A stretch of 64,000 nucleotides of DNA. It comes from Flavivirga spongiicola. Its GTDB lineage: Bacteria; Bacteroidota; Bacteroidia; Flavobacteriales; Flavobacteriaceae. The stretch covers positions 2,949,001 to 3,013,000 of the forward strand of contig NZ_JAUOEO010000001.1 in NCBI RefSeq assembly GCF_030540825.1. The letters run 5' to 3'. The translations under genes were made by a program, and so were the position numbers. Shown piece by piece: positions 26,699 through 35,097 of the stretch (within the stretch, counting starts at the first letter, position 1; the number at the start of each line of letters is the position of its first letter). The notes beneath the pieces were generated by a model that saw nothing but the letters and a program-made list of their open reading frames with translations, had not been told where the DNA came from and made no database searches.

Positions 26699-28816
26699 AT
26701 GCAAAGTTTTAGAACAGAAATAGAAAATCCGATTGTCGAAAATGACATTATAGAATTAGCTAATAAAATTGAGCTTTTTCATAACGGTAAAATAGATGAA
26801 GAAAAATTTAGAAGTCTTCGTTTAGCAAGAGGTGTTTACGGACAGCGTCAAGAAGGTGTGCAAATGATCCGTATTAAATTGCCTTACGGAAAAGTTAAAA
26901 GTAATCAATTACGAAGAATTTCGGAAGTGTCTGATGAGTATTCTCGTGGTCGTTTACATATTACGACACGTCAGGATATTCAAATTCACTATGTTGATTT
27001 AAACAGAACGCCTGAACTCTGGGCTGAGTTAGAACGTGACGATGTTACACTTAGAGAAGCTTGTGGTAACACCGTTAGAAATGTAACCGCTTCAGAAACT
27101 GCGGGAATAGATGTCAATGAACCGTTTGATGTATCACCTTATGCAGATGCGTTATTTCGTTCCTTCTTGAGGAATCCTATTTGTCAGGAAATGGGGCGTA
27201 AGTTTAAAGTGTCTTTTTCTTCTTCAGATGAAGATACAGGTTTATCATACATGCACGATTTAGGTTTTATAGCAAAGATTGAAAATGGTGTGCGCGGATT
27301 TAAAGTGATGCTTGGTGGTGGATTAGGTTCACAGCCGCGTCACGCAGATGTGTTATATGATTTTTTAGAAACAGACAAAATTATTCCGGTAACAGAAGGT
27401 GTTTTAAGAATTTTTGACCGTCATGGTGAGCGTAAAAGTCGTGCCAAAGCACGTATGAAATTTTTAATAAAAGATATCGGGTTAGAGGCTTTTAAGGACT
27501 TAGTTGAAGAAGAGCAACATGCTATTGAATTTAAGTCAGTTGCTATTGATGCGGATTCATATGAAGCTTCAACACCGGTTGAAGTAAATGAGATACCACA
27601 AGTTGAAATAAAAGACCAAAAAGCTTTTGAAACTTGGAAGTCAACAAATCTGATTCCTCAAAAACAAGACGGTTATGTAGCCATTGGTATTAAGGTGCTT
27701 TTAGGAGATTTTTATACAGACAAAGCAAGATTATTAGCCGATTTAATTGAAAAATATGCGGCTGGTGAAATAAGACTATCATTGCGTCAAAACATAGTCA
27801 TTCCTTTTGTAAAAGAAGAATTGGTACCGTTTTTCTATAATGAATTAGAAAAATTAGGATTTGTAGAAGCAGGTTATAATAAAGCAGTTGATATTACAGC
27901 GTGCCCAGGAACAGATACTTGTAATTTAGGAATTGCAAGCAGTACGGGAATTGCAGATGAGTTGGAACGTGTTATTAAAGCTGAATATCCACAGTACTTA
28001 AATAATGAAGATTTAGTCATTAAAATTAGTGGTTGTATGAATGCCTGTGGACAACATAATATGGCAAATATTGGTTTTCAGGGTATGTCTGTTCGTACAC
28101 CGGATAAATTAGTAGCACCTGCATTACAAGTATTATTAGGTGGTGGAAACTTAGGAGATGGTAACGGCGTGTTTGCAGATAAGGTGGTTAAAGTGCCTAG
28201 TAAAAGAGGGCCGGAAGCATTACGACGTATTTTAGATGATTTTGAAGCAAATGCAAAAGGGAAATCGTTTGTAGACTATTATAAAGAAAAAGGAGAAAGA
28301 TATTTCTACGATTTCTTAAACGACCTTCAAGATGTTACTAATTTAACACAAGACGATTTTATCGACTGGGGAGAAGAAGAGAAATATGTTAAGGAAATTG
28401 GTATTGGTGAATGTGCCGGTGTGGTTATCGATTTAATAACAACATTGTTTTTAGAAAGTGAAGAAAAGATTGATAATGCTAAAAAATCTTTTGGAGACAA
28501 AGTGTATTCAAGTGCCATTTATCATGCTTACAGTTCTTTAGTTAATTCCGCGAAAGCGTTATTATTGGCAGAAAATAAGAAAACAAATACGCATGCAGGC
28601 ATTGTAAGTCAGTTTGATGAATTGTTTATAGCAAGCGGAAATATAGATTTAGGAACATCTTTTTCAGAATTGATATATCAAATTAATAAATTTGCTCCGA
28701 CAGAAGCGTTTGCTGCAAAGTATATTAGCAATGCTAATTTGTTTTTAGAAAAAGTAAGAACATTCAGAGAAGCTGAAAGCCCCCTAGCCCCCAAAGGGGG
28801 AAAAATAACGGCATAG
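26699..28816 (+). CDS. Sulfite reductase hemoprotein with C-terminal HEPN domain
   Basis: 705 residues from ATG 26699; a GTG nine bases earlier lies in a repeat. The enzyme reduces sulfite to sulfide with a siroheme and 4Fe-4S cluster. Two ferredoxin-like/nitrite-sulfite reductase repeats are followed by cluster ligands Cys402, Cys408 (ACPGTDTCNLG) and Cys446, Cys450 (SGCMNACGQHN). After about residue 562 comes a HEPN-like helical extension (YSSAIYHAYSSLVNSAKALL), absent from the E. coli protein. The last residues (ESPLAPKGG) are encoded by a family A repeat. No flavoprotein gene follows but a ferredoxin reductase does, so electrons probably come from ferredoxin. Confidence 0.93.
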   Translation: MQSFRTEIENPIVENDIIELANKIELFHNGKIDEEKFRSLRLARGVYGQRQEGVQMIRIKLPYGKVKSNQLRRISEVSDEYSRGRLHITTRQDIQIHYVDLNRTPELWAELERDDVTLREACGNTVRNVTASETAGIDVNEPFDVSPYADALFRSFLRNPICQEMGRKFKVSFSSSDEDTGLSYMHDLGFIAKIENGVRGFKVMLGGGLGSQPRHADVLYDFLETDKIIPVTEGVLRIFDRHGERKSRAKARMKFLIKDIGLEAFKDLVEEEQHAIEFKSVAIDADSYEASTPVEVNEIPQVEIKDQKAFETWKSTNLIPQKQDGYVAIGIKVLLGDFYTDKARLLADLIEKYAAGEIRLSLRQNIVIPFVKEELVPFFYNELEKLGFVEAGYNKAVDITACPGTDTCNLGIASSTGIADELERVIKAEYPQYLNNEDLVIKISGCMNACGQHNMANIGFQGMSVRTPDKLVAPALQVLLGGGNLGDGNGVFADKVVKVPSKRGPEALRRILDDFEANAKGKSFVDYYKEKGERYFYDFLNDLQDVTNLTQDDFIDWGEEEKYVKEIGIGECAGVVIDLITTLFLESEEKIDNAKKSFGDKVYSSAIYHAYSSLVNSAKALLLAENKKTNTHAGIVSQFDELFIASGNIDLGTSFSELIYQINKFAPTEAFAAKYISNANLFLEKVRTFREAESPLAPKGGKITA
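28778..28804. repeat. C-rich palindromic repeat (family A), copy 5, inside a gene
   Basis: CCCCCTAGCCCCCAAAGGGGG lies within the sulfite reductase frame and is translated as SPLAPKGG just before the stop codon. Confidence 0.75.
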
Positions 28817-28846
28817 GTATAAAATCGCCTTGGCATTAATTTATTG

Positions 28847-29653
28847 ATGAAAGAAAAAAAATCACATAGCAACAATATTGTATCTGTCCCCCCTTCGGGA
28901 GTTAGGGGGCGTTTAACCGTTGTAGGAGCTGGACCAGGCGATGTGGATTTAATAACGCTTAAAGCTATTAAATCTATTGAATCTGCAGATGTTATCCTGT
29001 ACGATGCTCTTATAAATGAGGCGTTGCTAAAATACGCATCAAGCGAGGCCGAACTTATTTTTGTGGGTAAACGTAAAGGGTGTTACGCGTTTCAGCAAGA
29101 ACAAATCAATGAGCTTATAGTTAGTAAAGCTAAAAGTCATGGACATGTTGTAAGGTTGAAAGGCGGAGATCCATTTATATTTGGAAGGGGTGCAGAAGAG
29201 ATAGATTATGTAAGGTCATTTGGTTTAGAAACTTTTGTGGTTCCCGGAATATCATCGGCTCTTGCAGTACCTGCATATCGAGGGATTCCTTTAACAAAAC
29301 GAAACACTGCAGAAAGTTTTTGGGTCATTACAGGAACAACTAAAAATCATCAGTTGTCATCAGATGTTGCTTTGGCAGCAAAATCAACGGCAACCGTGGT
29401 CATTTTAATGGGAATGAGTAAGTTGGACGAAATTGTTCGTATTTTTTCAGAAGAAAACAAACAAGGCATGTCTATTGCAATTATTCAAAATGGCACCAGA
29501 GAAGATGAAAATGTTGGTATTGGTACTATTGAAACTATTAGGGGCATTGTAGCAGAAAAAGGGTTGGCAAACCCTGCTATTATTGTTATTGGTGATGTTG
29601 TTAAAGAACGAGCCGTATTAACATCCATTTATAAAGAAGTTAATGCCATATAG
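28847..29653 (+). CDS. cobA: Uroporphyrinogen-III C-methyltransferase (SUMT)
   Basis: 268 residues from ATG 28847. It transfers two methyls from SAM to uroporphyrinogen III, giving precorrin-2 for siroheme, the cofactor of the upstream sulfite reductase. Seen: LTVVGAGPGDVDLITLKA (SAM pocket), DALIN, VGKRKG, RLKGGDPFIFGRGAEE, VPGISSA and PLTKR. The family normally begins near the VGAGPGD motif; here about 25 extra residues precede it, including VPPSGVRG encoded by a family A repeat. No start codon exists between the repeat and the motif, so the repeat must be translated. Confidence 0.95.
   Translation: MKEKKSHSNNIVSVPPSGVRGRLTVVGAGPGDVDLITLKAIKSIESADVILYDALINEALLKYASSEAELIFVGKRKGCYAFQQEQINELIVSKAKSHGHVVRLKGGDPFIFGRGAEEIDYVRSFGLETFVVPGISSALAVPAYRGIPLTKRNTAESFWVITGTTKNHQLSSDVALAAKSTATVVILMGMSKLDEIVRIFSEENKQGMSIAIIQNGTREDENVGIGTIETIRGIVAEKGLANPAIIVIGDVVKERAVLTSIYKEVNAI
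28885..28912. repeat. C-rich palindromic repeat (family A), copy 6, inside a gene
   Basis: CCCCCCTTCGGGAGTTAGGG plus GGC lies in the 5-prime part of the SUMT gene and is translated as VPPSGVRG. Confidence 0.75.
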
Positions 29654-29664
29654 TTTGATTAGGT

Positions 29665-30252
29665 ATGGAAGAAAGGAATAACTTATATCCTGTTTTTTTA
29701 AAGGCTAAAAACTTAAGCGTACTTATTGTAGGTGGAGGTTTTGTGGCCGAAGAAAAATTAACTTTTTTACTAAAATCGAGTCCAGATGCACATGTCACAA
29801 TGGTATCACCTATGTTTAGAGAAGGTACTATAGAACTTGCAAAGAAAGGTGATGTTACATTAATAGAAGCTATTTATAGTAAATGCTATTTAAAAGGAAA
29901 GCATGTGGTTGTAGCTACGACTGATGTACCCGAAGTAAATATAAAAATTTACAAGCATTGCAGGAAAAGAAGTATTTTAGTTAATGTTGCCGATAATCCA
30001 CGATATTGTGATTTTTACATGGGAGGTATTGTAACAAAAGGCCATGTGAAAGTAGCAATTTCCACGAATGGAAAGTCGCCAACAACAGCCAAAAGATTAC
30101 GTCAGTTTTTTGAGGATGTCATTCCGGAAAATGTAGACGATTTGGTTAAAAATTTAAATGAATATAGAAAAACAATAAAAGGTGATTTCGAGCAAAAAGT
30201 AGAAACGCTTAATGAATTTACCAAAGGATTAATTGAAAAAAAGAAATTGTAA
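29665..30252 (+). CDS. Precorrin-2 dehydrogenase / sirohydrochlorin ferrochelatase (Met8p/CysG N-terminal type)
   Basis: 195 residues. It oxidises precorrin-2 with NAD and inserts iron to make siroheme. Seen: NLYPVFLKAKNLSVLIVGGGFVA (Rossmann fold), then VVVATTDVPEVNIKIYKHCR, and VNVADNPRYCDFYMGGIVTKG with KVAISTNGKSPTTAKRLR. In E. coli this and the SUMT activity are one CysG protein; here two adjacent genes 11 nt apart supply both. Confidence 0.93.
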   Translation: MEERNNLYPVFLKAKNLSVLIVGGGFVAEEKLTFLLKSSPDAHVTMVSPMFREGTIELAKKGDVTLIEAIYSKCYLKGKHVVVATTDVPEVNIKIYKHCRKRSILVNVADNPRYCDFYMGGIVTKGHVKVAISTNGKSPTTAKRLRQFFEDVIPENVDDLVKNLNEYRKTIKGDFEQKVETLNEFTKGLIEKKKL

Positions 30253-30253
30253 C

Positions 30254-31306
30254 ATGATTAAAACAGATATACTTATAATAGGAGCAGGTCCAACCGGATT
30301 ATTTGCAGTTTTTGAAGCGGGTTTATTAAAACTTAAATGTCACTTAATTGATGCATTACCACAACCTGGAGGACAATGTTCTGAGATTTACCCTAAAAAA
30401 CCTATTTATGATATTCCTGGGTTTCCAGAAATTTTAGCAGGAGATTTAACTAAAAATTTACTTGAACAAGGCAAGCAATTTGAGCCTGGTTTTACTTTAG
30501 GTGAACGTGCTGAAACAATAGAAAAACAGGAGGACGGTTCTTTTATTGTTACGACTAATAAAGGAACGCAACACCATGCGTCTGTTGTAGCTATTGCAGG
30601 AGGACTAGGGTCTTTTGAACCTAGAAAACCAGCTATCGAAGGTATTGCTGATTATGAAGATAAGGGTGTTGAATACATCATTAAAGACCCGGAATTTTAC
30701 AGAAACAAGAAGGTAGTGATTTCCGGAGGAGGAGATTCAGCTTTAGACTGGAGTATCTTTTTATCGGGTGTAGCTTCCGAAGTCACATTAATTCACAGAA
30801 GAAATGAATTTAGAGGCGCGTTGGACTCTGTTGAGAAAGTTAGAGAGTTAACCCTCTTAAATAAAATAAACCTAATCACTCCAGCTGAAGTTAAGGAACT
30901 TCATGGTGACGGAAAAATTGAGGCGGTTAGTGTGATAAAGGATGGTGAAACGACTAAAATTGAAACCGACCACTTTATTCCTTTATTTGGTTTGTCTCCT
31001 AAATTAGGACCTATTGGGGATTGGGGATTAGAGATTGAAAAAAATGCTATAAAAGTTGATAATGCTTTAAACTATCAGACAAACATCCCTGGCGTTTTTG
31101 CCATAGGAGATGTTAATACATATCCGGAGAAATTAAAATTAATTCTTTGTGGCTTCCATGAGGCTACATTAATGTGTCAGGCAGCTTATAGAATTATCAA
31201 CCCAGGTAAAAAATATGTCTTGAAGTATACAACAGTTAGTGGAATTGATGGGTTTGATGGGACACGTAAGGAAGCTCCAAAAGCAGTTGTTCAAGCGATT
31301 AATTAA
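30254..31306 (+). CDS. Ferredoxin--NADP reductase, thioredoxin-reductase-like type
   Basis: 350 residues from ATG 30254, one base after the previous stop. FAD motif GAGPTGLFAVFEAGL at the start, NADPH motif VISGGGDSALDWSIFLSG in the middle, and the C-terminal GVFAIGDVNTYPEKLKLI. The Cys-x-x-Cys redox pair of thioredoxin reductases is missing, which marks the ferredoxin/flavodoxin reductase group. In this operon it most likely feeds NADPH electrons through ferredoxin to sulfite reductase. Confidence 0.9.
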   Translation: MIKTDILIIGAGPTGLFAVFEAGLLKLKCHLIDALPQPGGQCSEIYPKKPIYDIPGFPEILAGDLTKNLLEQGKQFEPGFTLGERAETIEKQEDGSFIVTTNKGTQHHASVVAIAGGLGSFEPRKPAIEGIADYEDKGVEYIIKDPEFYRNKKVVISGGGDSALDWSIFLSGVASEVTLIHRRNEFRGALDSVEKVRELTLLNKINLITPAEVKELHGDGKIEAVSVIKDGETTKIETDHFIPLFGLSPKLGPIGDWGLEIEKNAIKVDNALNYQTNIPGVFAIGDVNTYPEKLKLILCGFHEATLMCQAAYRIINPGKKYVLKYTTVSGIDGFDGTRKEAPKAVVQAIN

Positions 31307-31381
31307 ATAAATGCATGAAACGACATGTCTAAAATAATCTTTAGACGTACAAGGAAATGATTATTTTAAATATCACAGTAC

Positions 31382-31403
31382 ACCTGCCTGCCGACAGGCA
31401 GGT
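31382..31403. repeat. Palindromic repeat (family B), copy 1
   Basis: Perfect 9-bp arms ACCTGCCTG and CAGGCAGGT with a CCGA loop, followed by TCTGAC. It lies between the ferredoxin reductase and cysE genes. Confidence 0.75.
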
Positions 31404-31434
31404 CTGACAAATAAAAAGCAATAAAAGTAAACAG

Positions 31435-32178
31435 ATGAAAAAAAGTTACAACGTTTGTTTAAAAGATACAGTTAAAACATTTACAAAAAGGTTGTTTTAT
31501 GCTTTGTTTGATGAAGAACAACAGGTCGTACATGCGCAATATTTAGAAACTACTTTTCTTAAAATACTTTCTAAACTATCAATAGAAGACGGGGAAGAAA
31601 AGTGGAAAAGCTTCAACCAAAACCTCTCTGAGATTAGAAAGCAATTAGATTTAGATGCAATAGCTTTTGAAAATAATGACCCAGCATCACACAGTTTAGA
31701 GGAAATCTATTTGGCTTACCCTGGTTTTTATGCGATATCTATTCATAGATTGAGTCATGCACTTTATAAATTGAATGTGCCTATTCTCCCTAGAATGATG
31801 AGTGAGTATATTCACGGTATTACGGGTATAGATATACATCCAGGAGCCACTATTGGAGAATCATTTTATATAGATCACGGAACGGGAATTGTAATAGGAG
31901 AAACATCCATAATAAAAAACAACGTTAAAATTTATCAAGGTGTTACTTTAGGGGGCATTCAGGTTAGTAAAGACTTGGCCCAAGTAAAAAGACACCCAAC
32001 TATAAATGAAAACGTGACCATATATGCCAATGCAACCATTTTAGGAGGTGATATTGTTATAGGTGCCAATAGTATTATAGGTGCCAATGTATGGATTACC
32101 CAATCGGTTCCGGAAAATTCCTTGGTAACCTATCAAACTGAAATAAAAATCAGACCCAAAAAGAATGGCATACGGTAA
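31435..32178 (+). CDS. cysE: Serine O-acetyltransferase
   Basis: 247 residues. It acetylates serine with acetyl-CoA to give O-acetylserine. An N-terminal helical domain is followed by left-handed beta-helix hexapeptide repeats (IDIHPGATIGESFYIDHGTG, VIGETSIIKNNVKIYQGVTLGG). The catalytic His in DHGTG is present. The cysteine synthase gene overlaps its end by 14 nt, so the two enzymes are made together, as expected for partners of the cysteine synthase complex. Confidence 0.95.
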   Translation: MKKSYNVCLKDTVKTFTKRLFYALFDEEQQVVHAQYLETTFLKILSKLSIEDGEEKWKSFNQNLSEIRKQLDLDAIAFENNDPASHSLEEIYLAYPGFYAISIHRLSHALYKLNVPILPRMMSEYIHGITGIDIHPGATIGESFYIDHGTGIVIGETSIIKNNVKIYQGVTLGGIQVSKDLAQVKRHPTINENVTIYANATILGGDIVIGANSIIGANVWITQSVPENSLVTYQTEIKIRPKKNGIR

Positions 32179-33055
32179 AACAATTTTAGATTTTATTGGC
32201 AACACACCTTTGGTAGATGCTAGTCATTTAATTTCTAAAGAAGGTGTTAAGCTTTTTTTGAAATTAGAAGGGAATAATCCCGGAGGTAGTGTTAAGGACA
32301 GACCTGCTTTTAATATGATTAATGAAGCGCTTAAGCGTGGTGATATTAAAAAAGGAGGCACCTTAGTTGAAGCCACTAGTGGTAATACAGGGATTGCCTT
32401 AGCGTTTATTGCAAAACTTTTAGAATTAAATATGGTGTTGATCATGCCTGAAAATTCTACGGAAGAACGCGTAAAGACGATGAAAGCTTATGGAGCCGAA
32501 GTTATTTTAACCTCTTCAGATATCGGAATTGAAGGGTCAAGAGATCTGGCATTCAAACTTAGAGATGAAAAAGGCTATACGCTGTTGAATCAGTTTGAAA
32601 ATGATGATAATTGGAAAGCACATTATAAAACTACTGGGCCTGAAATTTGGGAAACAACACAAGGTAAAATAACTCATTTTGTTTCGGCTATGGGAACAAC
32701 CGGAACCATTATGGGGGTCTCAACATATTTAAAAGAACAAAATAAAGATGTAACCATTGTAGGAGCACAGCCAGATGACAATTCCAGAATTCCGGGAATA
32801 AGAAAATGGCCTGAAGAATATGTGCCTAAATTTTTTAATCGGTCTAAGGTAGATCAGGTTATAGAAGTGACAGAAGCTAATGCCAAAGCAATAACACAAC
32901 GTTTAGCAAAAGAAGCAGGCGTGTTTGCTGGAATGAGTAGCGGCGGTTCTGTGTTTTGTGCCTTAGAAGTTGCTGAGTCCATTAATGAAGGTGTAATAGT
33001 GGCTGTTATTTGTGATAGAGGTGATAGGTATTTATCATCTCCCTTATTTGAATAA
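32165..33055 (+). CDS. cysM: Cysteine synthase (O-acetylserine sulfhydrylase, CysM type)
   Basis: 296 residues, PLP-dependent fold type II. It joins sulfide and O-acetylserine to cysteine. Seen: IGNTPLVDASHL, NPGGSVKDRPAFNMI with PLP Lys44, EATSGNTGIALAF, and GTTGTIMGV. The PAFNMI wording and 296-residue length fit the CysM branch better than CysK. It is the last gene of the sulfate operon before the SAM riboswitch. Confidence 0.95.
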   Translation: MAYGKTILDFIGNTPLVDASHLISKEGVKLFLKLEGNNPGGSVKDRPAFNMINEALKRGDIKKGGTLVEATSGNTGIALAFIAKLLELNMVLIMPENSTEERVKTMKAYGAEVILTSSDIGIEGSRDLAFKLRDEKGYTLLNQFENDDNWKAHYKTTGPEIWETTQGKITHFVSAMGTTGTIMGVSTYLKEQNKDVTIVGAQPDDNSRIPGIRKWPEEYVPKFFNRSKVDQVIEVTEANAKAITQRLAKEAGVFAGMSSGGSVFCALEVAESINEGVIVAVICDRGDRYLSSPLFE

Positions 33056-33111
33056 ATCAAGTAATTTTTTAAAATTTTTTGTTTTAATGTGAATAAAAAA
33101 AATATTGTTAG

Positions 33112-33119
33112 TATTTTTG
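33112..33119 (+). promoter_or_regulatory. Minus-7 element of the methionine operon promoter
   Basis: TATTTTTG matches the Bacteroidetes TAnnTTTG box 30 nt before the riboswitch aptamer. The minus-33 element is weak or absent at the normal distance. Confidence 0.5.
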
Positions 33120-33148
33120 TTCGCTAGTTCATTAATGTATAAATATTG

Positions 33149-33255
33149 TTATCCAGAAAGGTAGAGGGAATAGACCCTGTGAAACCTTGGCAACCCTTTA
33201 ACTTTAAAGAAGGTGCTAAATTCTACTAATATTCAATAATATTAGAAAGATAACG
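33149..33255 (+). ncRNA. SAM-I (S-box) riboswitch
   Basis: Conserved aptamer parts are visible in order: TATCCAGAAAGG, TAGAGGGAATAGACCCT, TGAAACCTTGGCAACC, then AAGGTGCTAAATTCTAC and a closing GAAAGATAAC. Base pairs GGG/CCC around GAATAGA and the AAGGTGC junction match the SAM-I class. It sits upstream of the split metH gene, so high S-adenosylmethionine should lower expression of the methionine operon. A short GAAAAGT/ACTTTTC stem follows at 33255-33277 and may be part of the expression platform, though without a strong T-run. Confidence 0.92.
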
Positions 33256-33339
33256 AAAAGTGTTTCTTTTACTTTTCTTGATGACATATAGATAAAACGA
33301 ATATTTGAAAATCAAACATTCGTCAAAAATAATATCAAA

Positions 33340-34353
33340 ATGTCAAACATAAAACAAGCTTTACAAGATCGTATTTTAGTACTGGATGGTGCTATGGGGA
33401 CTATGTTGCAGGCTTATAAATTTACCGAAGAGGATTTTAGAGGCGATCGTTTTAAAGATTATCCAACACCATTGCAGGGTAATAACGACTTACTATCTAT
33501 CACACAGCCAAAAGCGATTAAAGAAATACATGCCAAATATTTTGAAGTAGGAGCAGATATTGTAGAAACTAATACCTTCTCTGGCACAACAATCGCTATG
33601 GCAGATTATCAAATGGAAGATTTGGTATACGAACTTAATTACGAATCGGCTAAGATTGCCAAAGAAGTTGCCGATGAATTTACAGCAAAAGAACCACACA
33701 AACCTCGTTTCGTAGCGGGGTCAATCGGACCTACAAACCGTACGGCGAGTATGTCGCCAGATGTTAACGATCCTGGTTATAGAGCAGTTACTTTTGATGA
33801 GCTGCGTATAGCCTATAAACAACAAGTGGAAGCTTTAATTGATGGTGGAGCCGATTTGTTATTGGTAGAAACTGTTTTTGATACCTTAAATGCTAAAGCA
33901 GCTTTGTTTGCTATAGAAGAAGTCAAAGAAGAACGGGGCATAGATATTCCTATTATGCTTAGTGGTACCATTACCGATGCATCAGGGAGAACACTTTCCG
34001 GTCAAACAGCAGAAGCATTTTTAATTTCCGTATCACATATTCCATTATTGTCAGTAGGTTTTAATTGTGCTTTGGGAGCTAACTTATTACAACCACACTT
34101 AGAGGCGATTGCTTCTAAAACAGATTTTGCAATTTCTGCACATCCCAATGCAGGGTTACCAAATGCTTTTGGCGAATATGATGAAACACCAGAAGAAATG
34201 GGGGGGCAAATAGAAGAATATTTAAAAAAGAATTTAATAAATATTATAGGAGGCTGTTGTGGTACAAGTCCGGAACATATTAGAGTTATTGCAGACATAG
34301 CAGCTAAATATAAACCAAGAACTGTCATTCCTGCAGAGGCAGGAATCTCATAA
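33340..34353 (+). CDS. metH: Methionine synthase N-terminal part: homocysteine S-methyltransferase
   Basis: 337 residues, corresponding to the homocysteine-binding module of cobalamin-dependent MetH. Seen: [36 protein letters not shown] with the first zinc Cys and [14 protein letters not shown] with the other two. The pterin, B12 and activation modules are in a separate gene at 35098, so MetH is split in two, with two other genes between. The last residues VIPAEAGIS are encoded by a family B palindrome (34325-34348), so an inserted repeat now supplies the C terminus. Confidence 0.93.
   Translation: MSNIKQALQDRILVLDGAMGTMLQAYKFTEEDFRGDRFKDYPTPLQGNNDLLSITQPKAIKEIHAKYFEVGADIVETNTFSGTTIAMADYQMEDLVYELNYESAKIAKEVADEFTAKEPHKPRFVAGSIGPTNRTASMSPDVNDPGYRAVTFDELRIAYKQQVEALIDGGADLLLVETVFDTLNAKAALFAIEEVKEERGIDIPIMLSGTITDASGRTLSGQTAEAFLISVSHIPLLSVGFNCALGANLLQPHLEAIASKTDFAISAHPNAGLPNAFGEYDETPEEMGGQIEEYLKKNLINIIGGCCGTSPEHIRVIADIAAKYKPRTVIPAEAGIS
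34325..34348. repeat. Palindromic repeat (family B), copy 2, inside a gene
   Basis: ATTCCTGC (34327-34334), loop AGAG, GCAGGAAT (34339-34346). It is translated as VIPAEAGIS at the end of the MetH N-terminal part. The same peptide-coding palindrome type is known from dispersed repeats in other bacteria. Confidence 0.8.
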
Positions 34354-34363
34354 AATAGGAGTT

Positions 34364-34660
34364 ATGATTCTCGAAGTAGCCATATTAAACATCAAGAAAG
34401 GACTTTCAGAAGATTATGAAAAAGCTTTTCAAGAAGCGAAAAGTATTATTTCGTCCATGAAAGGCTACATATCGCACGAATTAAAAAAGTGTGTGGAGCA
34501 AGAAGATAAATATATATTATTAGTGAATTGGGAAACGGTTGAAGATCACGAAATCGGATTTAGAAAATCGAAAGAATATCAAGAATGGAAAACATTGTTG
34601 CATGATTTTTATGAACCATTTCCTATAGTAGAACATTATACAATAGTTGATGGTTGTTAG
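34364..34660 (+). CDS. Antibiotic biosynthesis monooxygenase (ABM)-domain protein
   Basis: 98 residues, one ABM-like dimeric alpha/beta-barrel domain: ILEVAILNIKKGLSEDYEKAF start, then KYILLVNWETVEDHEIGFRKS. Such small proteins range from heme-degrading enzymes to quinol monooxygenases and many have no known activity. It lies between the metH halves. Its last codons (ending in VDGC) merge into the left inverted repeat of the four-helix unit, so its original C terminus may have been altered. Confidence 0.82.
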   Translation: MILEVAILNIKKGLSEDYEKAFQEAKSIISSMKGYISHELKKCVEQEDKYILLVNWETVEDHEIGFRKSKEYQEWKTLLHDFYEPFPIVEHYTIVDGC

Positions 34661-34679
34661 TTTTTTGGTTGATGGTTAG
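34652..34679. repeat. Left inverted repeat of the four-helix-bundle unit
   Basis: GGTTGTTAGTTTTTTGGTTG followed by ATGGTTAG. Its reverse complement resembles the CAAC-rich tract on the other side of the gene (35057-35088), about 70-75% by eye, so the two form imperfect terminal inverted repeats. The left copy contains the stop codon of the ABM gene. Confidence 0.5.
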
Positions 34680-34690
34680 AAAATAGCTAT

Positions 34691-35044
34691 ATGAATTATA
34701 CAGAATTAGATGTTTGGAAATATTCAAGAGAATTGGTTAAGTTGGTTTATAAATTAACAAAATCATATCCTCAAGAAGAGCTATATGGCTTAACAAATCA
34801 AATTAGAAGAAGTGTAATTTCTATACCATCAAATATAGCAGAAGGAGTTGGCAGACAATCAAACAAAGAAACTATTCATTTCCTTTTTATAGCAAAAGGC
34901 TCTCTTAATGAAGTGGAAACCCAATTATATTTATCCTTTGATTTAGGATATATTTTAGAAGAAGAATTAAAAAACATATTAGAAAAAGTGATTTCAAGCA
35001 AAAAATTGTTAAGTGGTTTTATTAATTATTATAAAAAAATATGA
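34691..35044 (+). CDS. Four-helix-bundle protein (23S rRNA intervening-sequence/S23 type)
   Basis: 117 residues. Typical features of the family: [19 protein letters not shown] start, [20 protein letters not shown] with IAEGVGRQS, then [19 protein letters not shown]. Relatives are encoded in 23S rRNA intervening sequences and as accessory (Avd-like) proteins of diversity-generating retroelements; they bind nucleic acid as pentamers. Free-standing copies are common in Bacteroidetes and their job is unknown. This copy is inserted between metH halves and flanked by imperfect inverted repeats, which suggests a mobile unit. Confidence 0.9.
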   Translation: MNYTELDVWKYSRELVKLVYKLTKSYPQEELYGLTNQIRRSVISIPSNIAEGVGRQSNKETIHFLFIAKGSLNEVETQLYLSFDLGYILEEELKNILEKVISSKKLLSGFINYYKKI

Positions 35045-35056
35045 TGGATAAAACAG

Positions 35057-35088
35057 CCAACAACCAACAACTAGCAACTAATAACCAA
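35057..35088. repeat. Right inverted repeat of the four-helix unit / CAAC-rich repeat copy 2
   Basis: CCAACAACCAACAACTAGCA followed by ACTAATAACCAA, located between the four-helix gene stop and the ATG of the second metH part. Related to tracts at 24225-24256 and 57774-57801. Confidence 0.55.
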
Positions 35089-35097
35089 AGAAGGTAC

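Noticed and set aside
33255..33277. GAAAAGT/ACTTTTC stem after the SAM-I aptamer as an intrinsic terminator
   Set aside because: The stem is short and A/T-rich and no T-run follows, so it was mentioned only as a possible expression platform.
34691..35044. Diversity-generating retroelement suggested by the four-helix (Avd-like) protein
   Set aside because: No reverse transcriptase, template repeat or variable repeat is present in the window.
35041..35097. Extended start of the second metH part
   Set aside because: The extra residues are the translation of the CAAC repeat; ATG 35098 has an AAGAAGG site and gives the family-typical N terminus.
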